From the NCBI GenBank assembly GCA_963170165.1, contig CAUJGQ010000040.1:1-51389 (forward strand): a stretch of 51,389 nucleotides of DNA. Direction: 5' to 3'. The notes under the pieces are model-generated. The model saw only the letters and a program-made list of their open reading frames with translations. It searched no databases and was not told the DNA's origin. Source of the stretch: Chloroflexota bacterium (GTDB lineage Bacteria > Chloroflexota > Dehalococcoidia > CAUJGQ01). Made by a program: the position numbers and the translations under genes. Within the stretch, counting starts at the first letter, position 1; the number at the start of each line of letters is the position of its first letter. This document shows positions 16,659 to 25,274 of this stretch, in pieces.

Positions 16659-17486
16659 TCAGCGACCCTCGAAGCGCGGCTGACGCTTTTCGATGAACGC
16701 TGACTGACCCTCTGCCCGGTCATGCGTGAAGCTAGAGCGGTGGACCGCATAGCCCTGGAGCGCATACGCCTGCTCCGGCGGTAGGGTCCAGCCCTCGTAC
16801 AGCGCCTGCTTTGTATACCCCAGGGTGGCGGTGGCGCCCGCGGCCAGCGCGGCGGCAAAGGCGCGCGTCTCCGCCGCCAGCGCGGCAGCGGGAACCACGC
16901 GGGTGACGAGTCCCAGCTGCTCCGCCTCCGTGGCCGTCACCGGCTCGCCGGTCAGCGTTAGACGGGCGGCCACGCCGATGCCGGTGTACTGCTGCAGCAG
17001 ATTGGTGCCGGTACCCATCCCCCGCCGCACAAACGGCGTCGCCAGCGTGGCAGATTGGGCCGCTATCCGGAAGTCGCAGGCCAGCGCCAGGTTGAAGCCG
17101 GCGCCGTAGGCGAAGCCGTTGACCATCGCCACCACCGGCCTGGGCAGCGCGCGGATTGCCATCACGATGGCGGGCCACCGTCCCTCGCCATGCAAGTAGC
17201 GCTCGATGACCTGGGCATACTCGACCGTGCCCCGCCGGGCGGCCTCCGGCAGCGCGCGCCCCTCGGCGTTGGCGGTGCCCGCGCGCAGATCGTCCCCGGC
17301 GCAAAAGGCGCGGCCCGCCCCAGTGAGCACCACGCAGCGCACGGCCGGGTCCACCGCCTCCCGGGTCAGCGCCTGCGCCAGTTCCTGGCCCAACCGCAGA
17401 TCAAGCGCATTCAGCACCTGCGGCCGGTTGAGGGTCAGCGTCAGCACCGCCTCATTGCGCTCAACAAGCAGGCACGTGTACACCAT
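16659..17486 (-). CDS. Enoyl-CoA hydratase/isomerase (crotonase) family protein
   Basis: This 275-aa crotonase-fold protein shows LNRPQVLNALDLRLGQEL, GRAFCAGDDLR (oxyanion loop) and FAYGAGFNLALACDFRIAAQ. The two catalytic Glu of true hydratases are not where expected: the first position is Asn in AGFNLALACD and the second falls in ATPFVRRG. It may therefore be an isomerase, thioesterase or other acyl-CoA enzyme, similar in outline to PaaG-type proteins. ATG 17486 follows AGGAAGGGG. Its first 26 bases overlap the end of rimI, which lies upstream in the same direction. Confidence 0.85.
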   Translation of the reverse strand: MVYTCLLVERNEAVLTLTLNRPQVLNALDLRLGQELAQALTREAVDPAVRCVVLTGAGRAFCAGDDLRAGTANAEGRALPEAARRGTVEYAQVIERYLHGEGRWPAIVMAIRALPRPVVAMVNGFAYGAGFNLALACDFRIAAQSATLATPFVRRGMGTGTNLLQQYTGIGVAARLTLTGEPVTATEAEQLGLVTRVVPAAALAAETRAFAAALAAGATATLGYTKQALYEGWTLPPEQAYALQGYAVHRSSFTHDRAEGQSAFIEKRQPRFEGR

Positions 17487-18114
17487 TGCGGTCCCCTTCC
17501 TGCGCGCGGCGCTCGCGGGCGCGGCGCAGACCGGCCAGGCGCGCCTGATAGGCCGGATCAGACAGTTCCGGTGTCGTCATGATCAGCGCATCTTCGTTGT
17601 TGTCGGTGTAGTAGCGCTTGCGGAGACCCAGCCGGCGAAAGCCGTACTTTTCATACAATGCCTGGGCCGCCGTGTTGGAGACACGCACCTCCAGCGTCAC
17701 GGTCTGCGCGTCGCGGGCGCGCGCCAGCTCCAGCGCCTCTGCAACCAGCAGTTCACCGATGCCGCGGCGGCGCAGCGCCGGGTCGGTGGCGACCGCGACG
17801 ATGTGCGCCTCGTCAATCATGTACCACAGCCCGAGGTACCCGGCGATGCGCTCGGCGGGCGCCGGGACCGATTGGCCGCGGTGCAACAGACGTCGCAACC
17901 GAGCGCGGAGCCCTCGGGCCGGTGGTGGCGATGCGGCGGCGGTATCGGGCATCACTGCCAGGATGTAGCGGGCGAGCTGATTCTGCTCCAGCTCCTGCTT
18001 GTAGGCGGTGACGGGCCAGGTCGTGGGGAAGGATTGCCGCTCAATCTCGATGACGCGCGGGATATCGGCCGTTGTCATGGGCCGCAGGGTGATGGGCGCG
18101 GCAGTGGCGTTCAT
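17461..18114 (-). CDS. rimI: Ribosomal protein S18-alanine N-acetyltransferase
   Basis: This 217-aa GNAT protein acetylates the N-terminal alanine of ribosomal protein S18 in the RimI family. It shows LRPMTTADIPRVIEIERQSF at the start, IVAVATDPALRRRGIGELL (acetyl-CoA loop) and the RimI hallmark KRYYTDNNEDALIM near the C-terminus. An insertion of about 25 residues rich in Arg/Pro/Ser (near 60-85) is longer than usual. ATG 18114 is preferred: the upstream GTG at 18156 overlaps a good TAGAAT -10 element. It overlaps the crotonase gene downstream by 26 bases. No tsaB or tsaD lies beside it, unlike in many genomes. Confidence 0.88.
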   Translation of the reverse strand: MNATAAPITLRPMTTADIPRVIEIERQSFPTTWPVTAYKQELEQNQLARYILAVMPDTAAASPPPARGLRARLRRLLHRGQSVPAPAERIAGYLGLWYMIDEAHIVAVATDPALRRRGIGELLVAEALELARARDAQTVTLEVRVSNTAAQALYEKYGFRRLGLRKRYYTDNNEDALIMTTPELSDPAYQARLAGLRRARERRAQEGDRNGVHVPAC

Positions 18115-18320
18115 CGCATCGCCCGGCGCGGGTGGCTGTCGCCCCGATTCTACCACCGACGGTACGGCGGCCGCGTAGGCGGGCGATATCCCGCCCCCTG
18201 GAAATGCTGCGAACGGCGGATGCTCGCGTCCGCTTCACCAGGGACCATAGCCCCACGTCTGCATGGACATGCTGGGTCGCGGCAGGCCGTGCCTCCGTAC
18301 CCGTGGGAAAGGATCGAGAG

Positions 18321-18809
18321 ATGGTATCGAGAAGCCAGCAGGTGCCGCTCAGCCGGCGGGCGCTGACAGAACTACGCGAAGAACTGGAGTACCTCCGCAC
18401 TACCCGCCGCCGCGAGATCGCGGAGACGATCCGCGACGCTTGGGAATCGGAGCTTGACAAAGACTTCGACGTCGCCGTGCCGTTCGAGGGCGCCAAGGAA
18501 GATCAGGCGTTCGTCGAGGGCCGGATCGCCGCCATCGAGCAACTGCTGTCGCAGGCCGTGGTGCTGGACGAAGACGCCGCTCGTCGCAGTGAGACGGTGA
18601 CGGTCGGCAGTGTCGTCGTGCTGCGCCATGACGACGGCCGGGAGACGCAGTATCAGGTGGTGAGCGCCGCAGAGAGCGACCCGGCGGCCGGCCGGCTCAG
18701 CCTGGAGTCGCCGGTGGGCGCCAGCCTGATCGGCCGCCGCGCCGGCGATACGGTCAAGGTCCGCACCCCATCGGGGCTGAAGAACCTGACCATATCTGCG
18801 CTGCGGTAA
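18321..18809 (+). CDS. greA: GreA-type transcript cleavage factor, variant tip
   Basis: This 162-aa protein has the GreA/GreB plan: an N-terminal coiled coil (LTELREELEYLRTTRRREIA), the KEDQAFVEGRIAAIEQLL return helix, and a C-terminal FKBP-like domain (TVGSVVVLRHDDGRETQYQVV, ending in PSGLKNLTISALR). Gre factors enter the RNA polymerase secondary channel and stimulate cleavage of backtracked RNA. The conserved GDLSENAEY-type tip reads SELDKDFDVAVPFEGAKE here, about three residues longer, though still acidic. ATG 18321 follows AAAGGA. It is divergent from rimI. It may be a paralogue with altered activity. Confidence 0.85.
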   Translation: MVSRSQQVPLSRRALTELREELEYLRTTRRREIAETIRDAWESELDKDFDVAVPFEGAKEDQAFVEGRIAAIEQLLSQAVVLDEDAARRSETVTVGSVVVLRHDDGRETQYQVVSAAESDPAAGRLSLESPVGASLIGRRAGDTVKVRTPSGLKNLTISALR

Positions 18810-19169
18810 TGGCGGCCCGGCCCTTCATGGCGGGCTTCTCATGGCATGGAGCGGCCGGCGAAGCCGCCATCGGCCTGGCGCTAATCCCGTGCATGCCCCG
18901 CGGTTGGCGCCCTGACATCGTTCTTCAAACAGGATCCAATCATGCGCGCACCACCACCATGAGCCACAACGCCCGTAGCGGATGGGTAGGCAGCACAGCC
19001 CGCAGGCCCTGCATCCCGCTCACTCCGGGTCCTGTGTACTGACCTCGACGCCGCTGGTGGTTGGGAACCGCTCGCATGGGCTATGATCGACCGGCCGTTG
19101 CCCCGGCTGACCTGCCGGTAGGTGTTGAGCAGGGACCAGCACGTTTCAGCCTATGCCCAGGGCACACCC
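18810..19169. other. Intergenic region downstream of greA
   Basis: No convincing gene. A TTGGGA (19061-19066) and TATGAT (19082-19087) pair with a 15-base spacer may be the promoter of the YbaK-like gene. In-frame GTG 19122 would extend that gene by 16 residues. Nothing else is recognised. Confidence 0.5.
19061..19087 (+). promoter_or_regulatory. Weak candidate promoter of the YbaK-like gene
   Basis: TTGGGA and TATGAT with a short 15-base spacer; the -10 box is good, the spacing is not. Confidence 0.3.
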
Positions 19170-19673
19170 ATGCCACCCGCCATGCATGAGCGAATCGCCG
19201 CACGGCTGACCGAGGCAGGAGCAAGCTTCACGCTGCACGAGCATCCGCCGGTACGGACGGTCGAAGAGGCGCGGGCTGCCCTGCCGTTTCCGTACGACTC
19301 GTTCCTAAAGACCGTGGCGCTCCGGATCAAGGATGGCCCGCTGGTGCTGGCGGCGCTGCGCGGCGGCGACCGGCTGGACTACCGCGCCCTCGCCGCCGCG
19401 CTGGGCGTTCGCCGCGCCGATCTGCGGCCGCTATCGCCGCAGGAGGTGCGGCAGGCGTTCGGCGTCGAGCCGGGCGGGGTGGGGCCGCTTCTGCCCGGCA
19501 CGAACGCACGGGTGGTGATCGACCAGGCCGGGGCAGCGCTCCCGGCGGTGTACTGTGGCGCCGGTCATCCGGAACGCACGTTGGAGATCGCGCCACACGA
19601 GTTAGTGCGTGTGACGGCGGCCGGCGTCGCGCCGCTTGCTGCCGTGCCGCAGGAGGGCGAGCGTGAAGGCTGA
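19170..19673 (+). CDS. YbaK/EbsC-family aminoacyl-tRNA deacylase
   Basis: This 167-aa single-domain protein matches the YbaK/ProX editing fold: FTLHEHPPVRTVEEARAAL at residues about 20-40, FLKTVALRI with the conserved catalytic Lys, and LLPGTNARVVIDQA followed by VYCGAGHPERTLEIAP, where the GxxxP-like substrate loop lies. Family members hydrolyse mischarged Cys- or Ala-tRNA(Pro). ATG 19170 follows AGGG at 7 bases; ATG 19182 and GTG 19122 are alternatives. It stands alone, 29 bases from a convergent membrane-protein gene. Confidence 0.82.
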   Translation: MPPAMHERIAARLTEAGASFTLHEHPPVRTVEEARAALPFPYDSFLKTVALRIKDGPLVLAALRGGDRLDYRALAAALGVRRADLRPLSPQEVRQAFGVEPGGVGPLLPGTNARVVIDQAGAALPAVYCGAGHPERTLEIAPHELVRVTAAGVAPLAAVPQEGEREG

Positions 19674-19702
19674 AGCCGCTGCGACCAAAGAGTGAACAGC
19701 CG

Positions 19703-20029
19703 TCATTCGGCCGCCACCGCCCCACCCGCAGCCAGCGCCTCCGGCTGCCGGCTACCGGCTACCGGCTGCCCGGCGCGGCGTGCCTGCCACCACAGCACCA
19801 GCCGCGGGCCATAGATATTGCCGATCAGCGCCAGCACGACTTCGGGGAGGATCGCCCAGCTATCCACGCCCATTTGATGGCGCATCAGCCACAGCACCGG
19901 CACGGAGCCGTCGCAGCCGATGAACCAGGCAATGGACCAGCGCCGGGAGCGGCGGCGGAGAAACCCCAGCGGCACATTGCCGAACAGGGCGACGGCGAAC
20001 AGCAGCATGACGGCAGCAATTTCCGGCAC
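19703..20029 (-). CDS. Small hypothetical membrane protein
   Basis: This 108-aa protein has three hydrophobic segments (IAAVMLLFAVALFGNVPLGF, WSIAWFIGCDGSVPVLWLM, ILPEVVLALIGNIYGPRLVL) and a positively charged RRRSRRW loop after the first, so the N-terminus is probably outside. The C-terminal tail contains a short tandem repeat at the DNA level (GGCTACC and GGCTGCC units near 19742-19770). GTG 20029 follows GAGAG. TAATAC lies upstream in an A+T-richer stretch. No family is recognised. Confidence 0.65.
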   Translation of the reverse strand: MPEIAAVMLLFAVALFGNVPLGFLRRRSRRWSIAWFIGCDGSVPVLWLMRHQMGVDSWAILPEVVLALIGNIYGPRLVLWWQARRAGQPVAGSRQPEALAAGGAVAAE

Positions 20030-20224
20030 AAATCACTCTCGGGAACGCATCTAGCGAGATATGCCCAGTATTACACGACGGCCGTGCGCACGTCATCCGG
20101 CATCCCCTCTAGCGGCGCAATCGTGTACGCTCGTGGCGACCGTGTGCGGCGGGGCGCGGACCCGGTGCGGGCCGTTACCCCGGGAGCGGCAGTCCAATCA
20201 CCCCGACCAGGAGGGCCTGCAACC

Positions 20225-21244
20225 GTGGCGAAGCCCTACAAAGAGATCCTGCCCGGCATCCACCAACTGCAGGTGCCGATCCCCAACAACCCGCTCGGCT
20301 ACGTGCTGCCCTACCTGATCGAGGGCGACGATGGCTACATCCTGGTCGATTCTGGCTGGGACGCGCCGGCAGCGTACGGCGCGTTGATGGCGCAACTGCA
20401 TGCGCTGGGCGTGCCGCTCAAAGAACTGCGTAAGGTGATCTTCACCCACGTCCATCCCGATCACTACGGCCTGGCCGGGCGGCTGAAGGGTGACTGCGAC
20501 GCCGAACTGATGCTGGGCGCGCCGGAACGGGGCTTCATCGACTCGCGCTACCGGCGGCCGGAAGGGCTGCTGGACCGGATGCAGCAATGGCTGACCAGCC
20601 ATGGCGCGCCGGCGAGCGAGGTCGAAGGGCTGCGCAGCGCATCCATGCCGGTGCGCGGCTATGTCAGCCCGGCCGACCCGGACACACTGCTCCACGGTGG
20701 CGAGGAGATCAAATCCGGCCGCTATACCTGGGAAGTGATCTGGACGCCCGGCCACTCTCCCGGTCATATGTGCTTCTATGACCGTGGCAAGAAGATCATG
20801 ATCACGGGCGACCACATCCTGCCCACCATCTCCCCCAATGTGTCGCTCCATCCGGAGGCCACCGGTAACCCGCTGCACGAGTACATCACCTCGCTGCGCA
20901 AGATCCGGGACTACGACGTCGAGATTGCCCTGCCCGCGCACGAATACGACTTCATCGACCTGGACGCCCGCATCCAGGAACTGGAGGAGCACCACACCGA
21001 GCGGATGGAGGAGATGTTGGGCGGCATGAACGGCCAGCCCAAGACGGCGTATGAGGTAGCCGGGCACGTCAAGTGGGTGACCGGCGATTTCGCATCCTTC
21101 CATCCTTGGATGAAACGCGCCGCCATCGGCGAGACGCTCGCGCACCTCGAACACATGGTGATGGAGGGGATCGTCGAGCGCATCTTCGAGGACGGCAAGC
21201 AGTGGTACAAGCCGATGCAGCGCACGGTGCGCCGCTCGTCCTGA
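20225..21244 (+). CDS. MBL-fold metallo-hydrolase with C-terminal winged-helix domain
   Basis: This 339-aa protein has the two-zinc motif THVHPDHYGLAG at residues about 77-88, the HSPGHMCFY and GDHILP motifs and the final ALPAHEYDF, so all usual metal ligands are present. The last 60 residues (TAYEVAGHVKWV, then ETLAHLEHMVMEGIVERI) resemble the winged-helix tail of LACTB2-like hydrolases. Substrate is unknown; thioester or nucleic-acid hydrolysis are both seen in the superfamily. GTG 20225 follows AGGAGGG. Its stop abuts the convergent aat stop with no gap. Confidence 0.85.
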   Translation: MAKPYKEILPGIHQLQVPIPNNPLGYVLPYLIEGDDGYILVDSGWDAPAAYGALMAQLHALGVPLKELRKVIFTHVHPDHYGLAGRLKGDCDAELMLGAPERGFIDSRYRRPEGLLDRMQQWLTSHGAPASEVEGLRSASMPVRGYVSPADPDTLLHGGEEIKSGRYTWEVIWTPGHSPGHMCFYDRGKKIMITGDHILPTISPNVSLHPEATGNPLHEYITSLRKIRDYDVEIALPAHEYDFIDLDARIQELEEHHTERMEEMLGGMNGQPKTAYEVAGHVKWVTGDFASFHPWMKRAAIGETLAHLEHMVMEGIVERIFEDGKQWYKPMQRTVRRSS

Positions 21245-21823
21245 TCACACGAAGCTGCGCTCCAGCGCCAACGCCGCCGCCAGGCGCGTAAGGTAAACCT
21301 CCCGCGGGATCTCCTCCGTACCAAAGCGTGCCAGGTGCGGGGTCTGAAACTGCGTGTCCAGCAACGTGAAGCCGCGCGTGCGCAGCCGCTCGACCAGCGC
21401 CACCAGCGTCACCTTGGAGGCATCGGCGACGCGGGAGAACATCGACTCGCCAAAGAACGCCCCGCCCAGCGCCACGCCGTACAGCCCCCCGGCCAGCGCG
21501 CCGCCCTCCCATACCTCAACGCTGTGCGCCAGGCCCAGCCGGTGCAGTTCGGTGTAGGCCCGTGCCACATCGGCGGAGATCCACGTCTCGTCACGGGCGG
21601 CACAACTGCCGATCACCGCGGCAAAGGCGGTGTTCACCCGCACCTCAAACCGGCCGCGGCGAATGGTGCGTGCCAGCGAACGGGGCACGTGAAAGCGCTC
21701 CAGCGGAATGACAGCGCGCGGATCCGGCGCATACCAGGAGATGGAGCCATCCGCTGGGTCCGCCATCGGAAAGGCGCCCATGCAATAGGCACGCACCAGC
21801 AGCTCAGACGTTAACCGCTGCAT
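21245..21823 (-). CDS. aat: Leucyl/phenylalanyl-tRNA-protein transferase
   Basis: This roughly 192-aa protein carries the Aat signatures AYCMGAFPMAD at residues about 12-22, ISWYAPDPRAVIPLERFH, DETWISADVARAYTELH and GESMFSRVADASKVTLV. It adds Leu or Phe from aminoacyl-tRNA to N-terminal Arg or Lys, creating N-degrons for ClpS/ClpAP. ATG 21823 (MQRLTSELL) fits the family N-terminus; ATG 21847 in the same frame adds eight residues and cannot be excluded. The stop TGA and the opposing stop of the MBL gene share the palindrome TGATCA. Confidence 0.92.
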   Translation of the reverse strand: MQRLTSELLVRAYCMGAFPMADPADGSISWYAPDPRAVIPLERFHVPRSLARTIRRGRFEVRVNTAFAAVIGSCAARDETWISADVARAYTELHRLGLAHSVEVWEGGALAGGLYGVALGGAFFGESMFSRVADASKVTLVALVERLRTRGFTLLDTQFQTPHLARFGTEEIPREVYLTRLAAALALERSFV

Positions 21824-21985
21824 CACACACCAGCCGGGCGCCGTCATCCATACTCAGTGCGTGCGGGGCAACCGGCAGAGTCCAGTCTACCGGGATAGCG
21901 CCTTCCGCTGGACAATGCCGGACAGACAACACCGGCGGCGTCGCATATCATAATCAGGCGAGACCCTGCCAGATTGAGGAACACC

Positions 21986-22426
21986 ATGCAACACCGGCAG
22001 ACAGTCTCACTGGTAAGCCCCGCCCGATTCTCGCCGGCGCAGGGGGTCGCGGCCCTCGGCATGAGCTGGCTGGTGGCCAGCCTGGCAGTGGCATTCCTCT
22101 TTACCTTCGGCCTAGCGCTGGAGGTATACGGTGTCTTGGAGCCACGGCCGCACTTTTATGTCAGCACCATGTGGCTCACGGTATACGGTTACCTGATCGG
22201 CCCGGTGAGCATCCTGGTGTTTGTTGCCGGGCTGATCGCCCTCGGCCGCCGCCGCGCTGGTAGCGACCAGGTGATGCAGGCGGCCCGCGTGGGGCTGGCC
22301 AGTGGCCTGTTCGAGGCCGCCATCATTGGCCTCATCGCAGCCTCCGGTGTCCACTGGCTCGCCATCGGCGCGGTGCTGCTCAGCCTGCCTGCCGTCATTA
22401 CGCTCGGCGGCCGCCCGCCCCGCTGA
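21986..22426 (+). CDS. Hypothetical four-TM membrane protein
   Basis: This 146-aa protein has four hydrophobic segments (GMSWLVASLAVAFLFTFGLA, TMWLTVYGYLIGPVSILVFV, ASGLFEAAIIGLIAASGV, WLAIGAVLLSLPAVITL) with short loops. No family is recognised. ATG 21986 follows TGAGGA at 6 bases, better than the TTG four codons upstream. It diverges from aat, and an A+T-rich TATCATAAT lies in the shared upstream region. It precedes the M23 peptidase gene by 210 bases. Confidence 0.7.
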   Translation: MQHRQTVSLVSPARFSPAQGVAALGMSWLVASLAVAFLFTFGLALEVYGVLEPRPHFYVSTMWLTVYGYLIGPVSILVFVAGLIALGRRRAGSDQVMQAARVGLASGLFEAAIIGLIAASGVHWLAIGAVLLSLPAVITLGGRPPR

Positions 22427-22636
22427 CCGGCGTGCAATTGGACAGCATCGACCACACCATCTAACCTCTTATGCGAGTCACTACGTACCGATGCTTCGGA
22501 TATGAAACCTCGCCACCGCCGCCGGCGCCGGCCGGCCCGTACTCGCACGGCTGAATTTCTTGTGCCCCTGCGTGGCCTGCTTCTCTGGTATTTGCACCGG
22601 GCCATCCATGCGCGGGCCTCACGAGTCACCATCACC
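22427..22636. other. Upstream region of the M23 peptidase gene
   Basis: It includes TTGGAC (22438-22443) and TAACCT (22462-22467) with an 18-base spacer, a weak promoter candidate. ATG 22502 is in frame with the peptidase and would add 45 Arg-rich residues ahead of the signal peptide. Confidence 0.35.
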
Positions 22637-23815
22637 ATGACCTACCTCCCGCCTGCCACCCCGCGCCGCTGTCTGCAGCATCGTGTCCATGCCGTCGCCG
22701 CTATCTGCGCGGCTGTCGCGCTGCTGAGCCTACCGTTCATCCCGCCAGCGTTCGCGCAACCGCCGGCTCCGCCGCTCTCCTCGCCTGCGGCGCCGGAGCC
22801 GGCCCGCTGGCAGCCGGAGCCGCTGTCCTCGCTCGGTGAGCAGGTCGATATCCTCGACTTCCTGCTGACGCGCACCGAGCTGCCCCGCGCCTGTGCCCTA
22901 CCAGACCCGATGACCGCCATGGTCACCGACGGCTGCGAGCTGTTCACCGGCATCGAGCCAGCCGCCGAGACCGAGCACGTCGCCACCGAGTTTGAAGCGC
23001 CACTCTGGGAAGACCCGGCGGTGGAGTCAGCAGCGGCACCGCCCGTGCGCGACTTCACGGTTGTCTCAGAGGCTGGGCTATCGTGGCCGGCGGCAGGCGC
23101 GATATCCAGCCTGTACGGCGCCGCCCATCCCACTGGCATCGACATTGCCGTCAACATGGGCACCCCGGTGGGCGCCGCGGGGGATGGCCGCGTGGCATTC
23201 GCCGGCTATGACCCCGGTTACGGCTACTTCGTGCTGATCAACCATGCCGGTGGGTACGCCACACTGTATGGCCACTTCATGGCGCCCGCCGCCGTCGTCA
23301 CCGGTCAGAGTGTGGCCCGCGGCCAGGTCATCGGCTTCAGCGGCAGCAGCGGCCGCTCCACCGGCCCCCACTTGCACTTCGAGGTGCATCAGTACGGCCG
23401 CCTGCGTGATCCACTGGCCGTGCTGCCGGTAAAGGCGCTGGTGATTGATGCCCAGGCCTACCGGCTACCCGCGCCGGTGTGCACGCCGGTCAGCCCTGGC
23501 TGGTCCCCACAGCCCGGCTGCCCGGCCGTCACCGAGGCCGCCCCCAGCGCGACGCCGGCGCCCGTGGCCACTGCTACCCCATCGCCTGCCGCCACCCCCG
23601 CCCCGGTACCGGCGCGCACCGCCACGCCCAGTCCGTCACCAACGCCGGCGCCTACGCCGTCTCGGACGCCGTCACCAACGCCGTCACCGACGCCGTCACC
23701 GACGCCAGCACCGGCGCCAAGCCCAAGCCCGACCCCGAGCCCAACCCCGCCGCCGTCGCTCGATGAACTACCGCGGGAGAGCAGCGAAGCGCCCCCCGGC
23801 GGCCTGCTGCGGTAG
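22637..23815 (+). CDS. Secreted M23 (LytM-type) peptidase with Pro/Thr/Ser-rich tail
   Basis: This 392-aa exported protein has a signal peptide (residues about 1-41, ending PPAFAQ), a linker, and an M23 domain at about 165-270 with the metal ligands in HPTGIDIAV and HLHFEVHQ plus [16 protein letters not shown] and [13 protein letters not shown]23 peptidases cleave peptidoglycan cross-bridges or act as activators when inactive; the ligands here look intact. The last 90 residues are a Pro/Thr/Ser linker built from TPSP-like repeats, ending PPGGLLR with no visible anchor. The start was chosen by the signal peptide; neither candidate ATG has a good RBS. Confidence 0.85.
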   Translation: MTYLPPATPRRCLQHRVHAVAAICAAVALLSLPFIPPAFAQPPAPPLSSPAAPEPARWQPEPLSSLGEQVDILDFLLTRTELPRACALPDPMTAMVTDGCELFTGIEPAAETEHVATEFEAPLWEDPAVESAAAPPVRDFTVVSEAGLSWPAAGAISSLYGAAHPTGIDIAVNMGTPVGAAGDGRVAFAGYDPGYGYFVLINHAGGYATLYGHFMAPAAVVTGQSVARGQVIGFSGSSGRSTGPHLHFEVHQYGRLRDPLAVLPVKALVIDAQAYRLPAPVCTPVSPGWSPQPGCPAVTEAAPSATPAPVATATPSPAATPAPVPARTATPSPSPTPAPTPSRTPSPTPSPTPSPTPAPAPSPSPTPSPTPPPSLDELPRESSEAPPGGLLR

Positions 23816-23821
23816 CCGCCG

Positions 23822-23861
23822 GGCGGGGGCGAGAACCGCCATCCTTCATCCTTCCCCCGCC
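23822..23861 (+). terminator. Possible terminator of the M23 peptidase gene
   Basis: GGCGGGGG (23822-23829) pairs with CCCCCGCC (23854-23861) around a 24-nt loop, 6 bases past the stop. No T-tract. Confidence 0.35.
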
Positions 23862-23934
23862 AGCGGGTATGATCGGCGTGAGCGGCGGCGCAACGCCCCG
23901 GTACACCCGCGCCGGCCGTGTCCGTGAGGTCAGG

Positions 23935-24408
23935 ATGGCAAGCGTATTTGATGACATCCGGGGCGAGCGCGCTGCCTTGCTCGACGCGGTCGGCGGCCTG
24001 CATACGGTAGCGCTGGAGCGCCCGGGTGTGGTCGGCGCCTGGTCGGTCAAGGATGTGTTGGGCCACATTGCCGGCTGGCAGAAGTGGATGTTGCGCGTGC
24101 TGCCACTGCGCCTGGAGGGCCGCGAGCTGCCCGAGGACCTCCGCGTCACCGACCAGAACACCGCCGAGTGGAACCGGCGCTTCGTGGAGGAGCGGCGCGG
24201 CGCCCCTACGGACAAGGTCCTCGAGGAGATGGCCGACGGCTTCCGCGCGATCATGGTGTTCGCTGCCAATCTGGGCGCCACCCGCCTGTACACCGCCAGC
24301 CCCTGGCCCGGCCGCGACGCCTCCATTGCCGACTATCTGCGCGAGCATATCGCCGGGCACGACCGCGAACACCGCGAGCAGATCGCCCAGGCGCTGGAGC
24401 GGGCATAG
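23935..24408 (+). CDS. DinB/ClbS-like four-helix protein
   Basis: This 157-aa protein fits the DinB/ClbS-DfsB/maleylpyruvate-isomerase N-domain fold: RAALLDAVGGLHTVALERPG, then WSVKDVLGHIAGWQKWML with a metal-type His, and a C-terminal YLREHIAGHDREHREQIAQAL with three further His. The His spacing would form one metal site, as in thiol-dependent members. Its role could be transfer of a low-molecular-weight thiol or protection from a DNA-damaging agent; no choice can be made. ATG 23935 follows GAGG. The alpha/beta-hydrolase and LLM genes follow in the same direction. Confidence 0.8.
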   Translation: MASVFDDIRGERAALLDAVGGLHTVALERPGVVGAWSVKDVLGHIAGWQKWMLRVLPLRLEGRELPEDLRVTDQNTAEWNRRFVEERRGAPTDKVLEEMADGFRAIMVFAANLGATRLYTASPWPGRDASIADYLREHIAGHDREHREQIAQALERA

Positions 24409-24467
24409 CCGGAGACCGCGGACCGGCCGGCCGGCCGGCGCCCGCGCGCAGCGAAGACGAGTGCAAC

Positions 24468-25274
24468 ATGCCCGAATGCACCGCCAACGGCATCCGCCTG
24501 CACTACGAGGAGCAGGGCAACGGGCCGCCACTGCTGCTGATCATGGGATTCGGCGCTCCGGCCGCCTTCTGGAGCCAGGAGTTCATAGACCGGCTGGCGC
24601 GCTCGTTTCGGGTATTCGCCCCGGACAACCGCGGCACCGGCGCGAGCGAGAAGCGTGACGGCCCGGTCGAGATCGCGACGATGGCGGACGACGCGGCGGC
24701 TTTGCTGGAGTTGGCTGGCGTCCGGCGGGCGCATGTCTTCGGCGCGTCGATGGGCGGCATGATCGCCCAGGAGCTGGCGCTGCGCCACCCCGAGCGGGTG
24801 GACCGGCTGATCTTGGGCTGCACCCATCCCGGCGGCACGCTCGCCGTACCAGCCACACCCGAGGTGGTAGCGTTGCTGATGCCCCCACGCGGCACCACCC
24901 CGCACGACGCCATCGCCGGCATGTGGGCCGCCATGACAACCGAGGAGACGCGCCACCAGCGCAAGGACTTCCTGGAAAAGATGACAGACCGGCTGCTGGC
25001 CCGGCCCACTCCCGTCATCACCCTGCGCCAGCAAATGGAGGCGATCGCGCGCTTCGATGTTGCCGAGCGGCTGGGGCAGATCGCCGCCCCGACCCTGGTC
25101 CTGACCGGCGACCGTGACATCCTCGTCCTGCCGGAGAACAGCCGACGCATCGCCGCGCGCATCCCCGGCGCCCGTCTGGTCACCATTCCCGGAACGGCCC
25201 ACAACTTCATGTGGGAAGCGCAGGAGCGCACCGCCCAAACCATCGAGCGTTTCCTCCTCCAAGATCAGTGGTGA
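24468..25274 (+). CDS. Alpha/beta-fold hydrolase
   Basis: This 268-aa enzyme has LLLIMGFGAPAAFW (oxyanion region), DNRGTGASEK, the nucleophile elbow GASMGG (Ser near residue 93), a TGDRDILV acid segment and GTAHNFMWE with the catalytic His. It most resembles esterase, haloperoxidase-like or C-C hydrolases of the 3-oxoadipate enol-lactonase type; the substrate cannot be fixed. Its TGA stop overlaps the GTG start of the flavin-dependent oxidoreductase (GTGA), so the two are translationally coupled. Confidence 0.88.
   Translation: MPECTANGIRLHYEEQGNGPPLLLIMGFGAPAAFWSQEFIDRLARSFRVFAPDNRGTGASEKRDGPVEIATMADDAAALLELAGVRRAHVFGASMGGMIAQELALRHPERVDRLILGCTHPGGTLAVPATPEVVALLMPPRGTTPHDAIAGMWAAMTTEETRHQRKDFLEKMTDRLLARPTPVITLRQQMEAIARFDVAERLGQIAAPTLVLTGDRDILVLPENSRRIAARIPGARLVTIPGTAHNFMWEAQERTAQTIERFLLQDQW

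Noticed and set aside
18810-19169. Possible RNA gene or tRNA in the gap after greA
   Set aside because: No cloverleaf, T-loop (GGTTCGAATCC-like) or conserved RNA motif could be found.
23640-23766. Tandem DNA repeat near the end of the M23 gene
   Set aside because: It encodes a Pro/Thr/Ser linker in frame with the peptidase, so it is explained as protein low complexity rather than a separate element.
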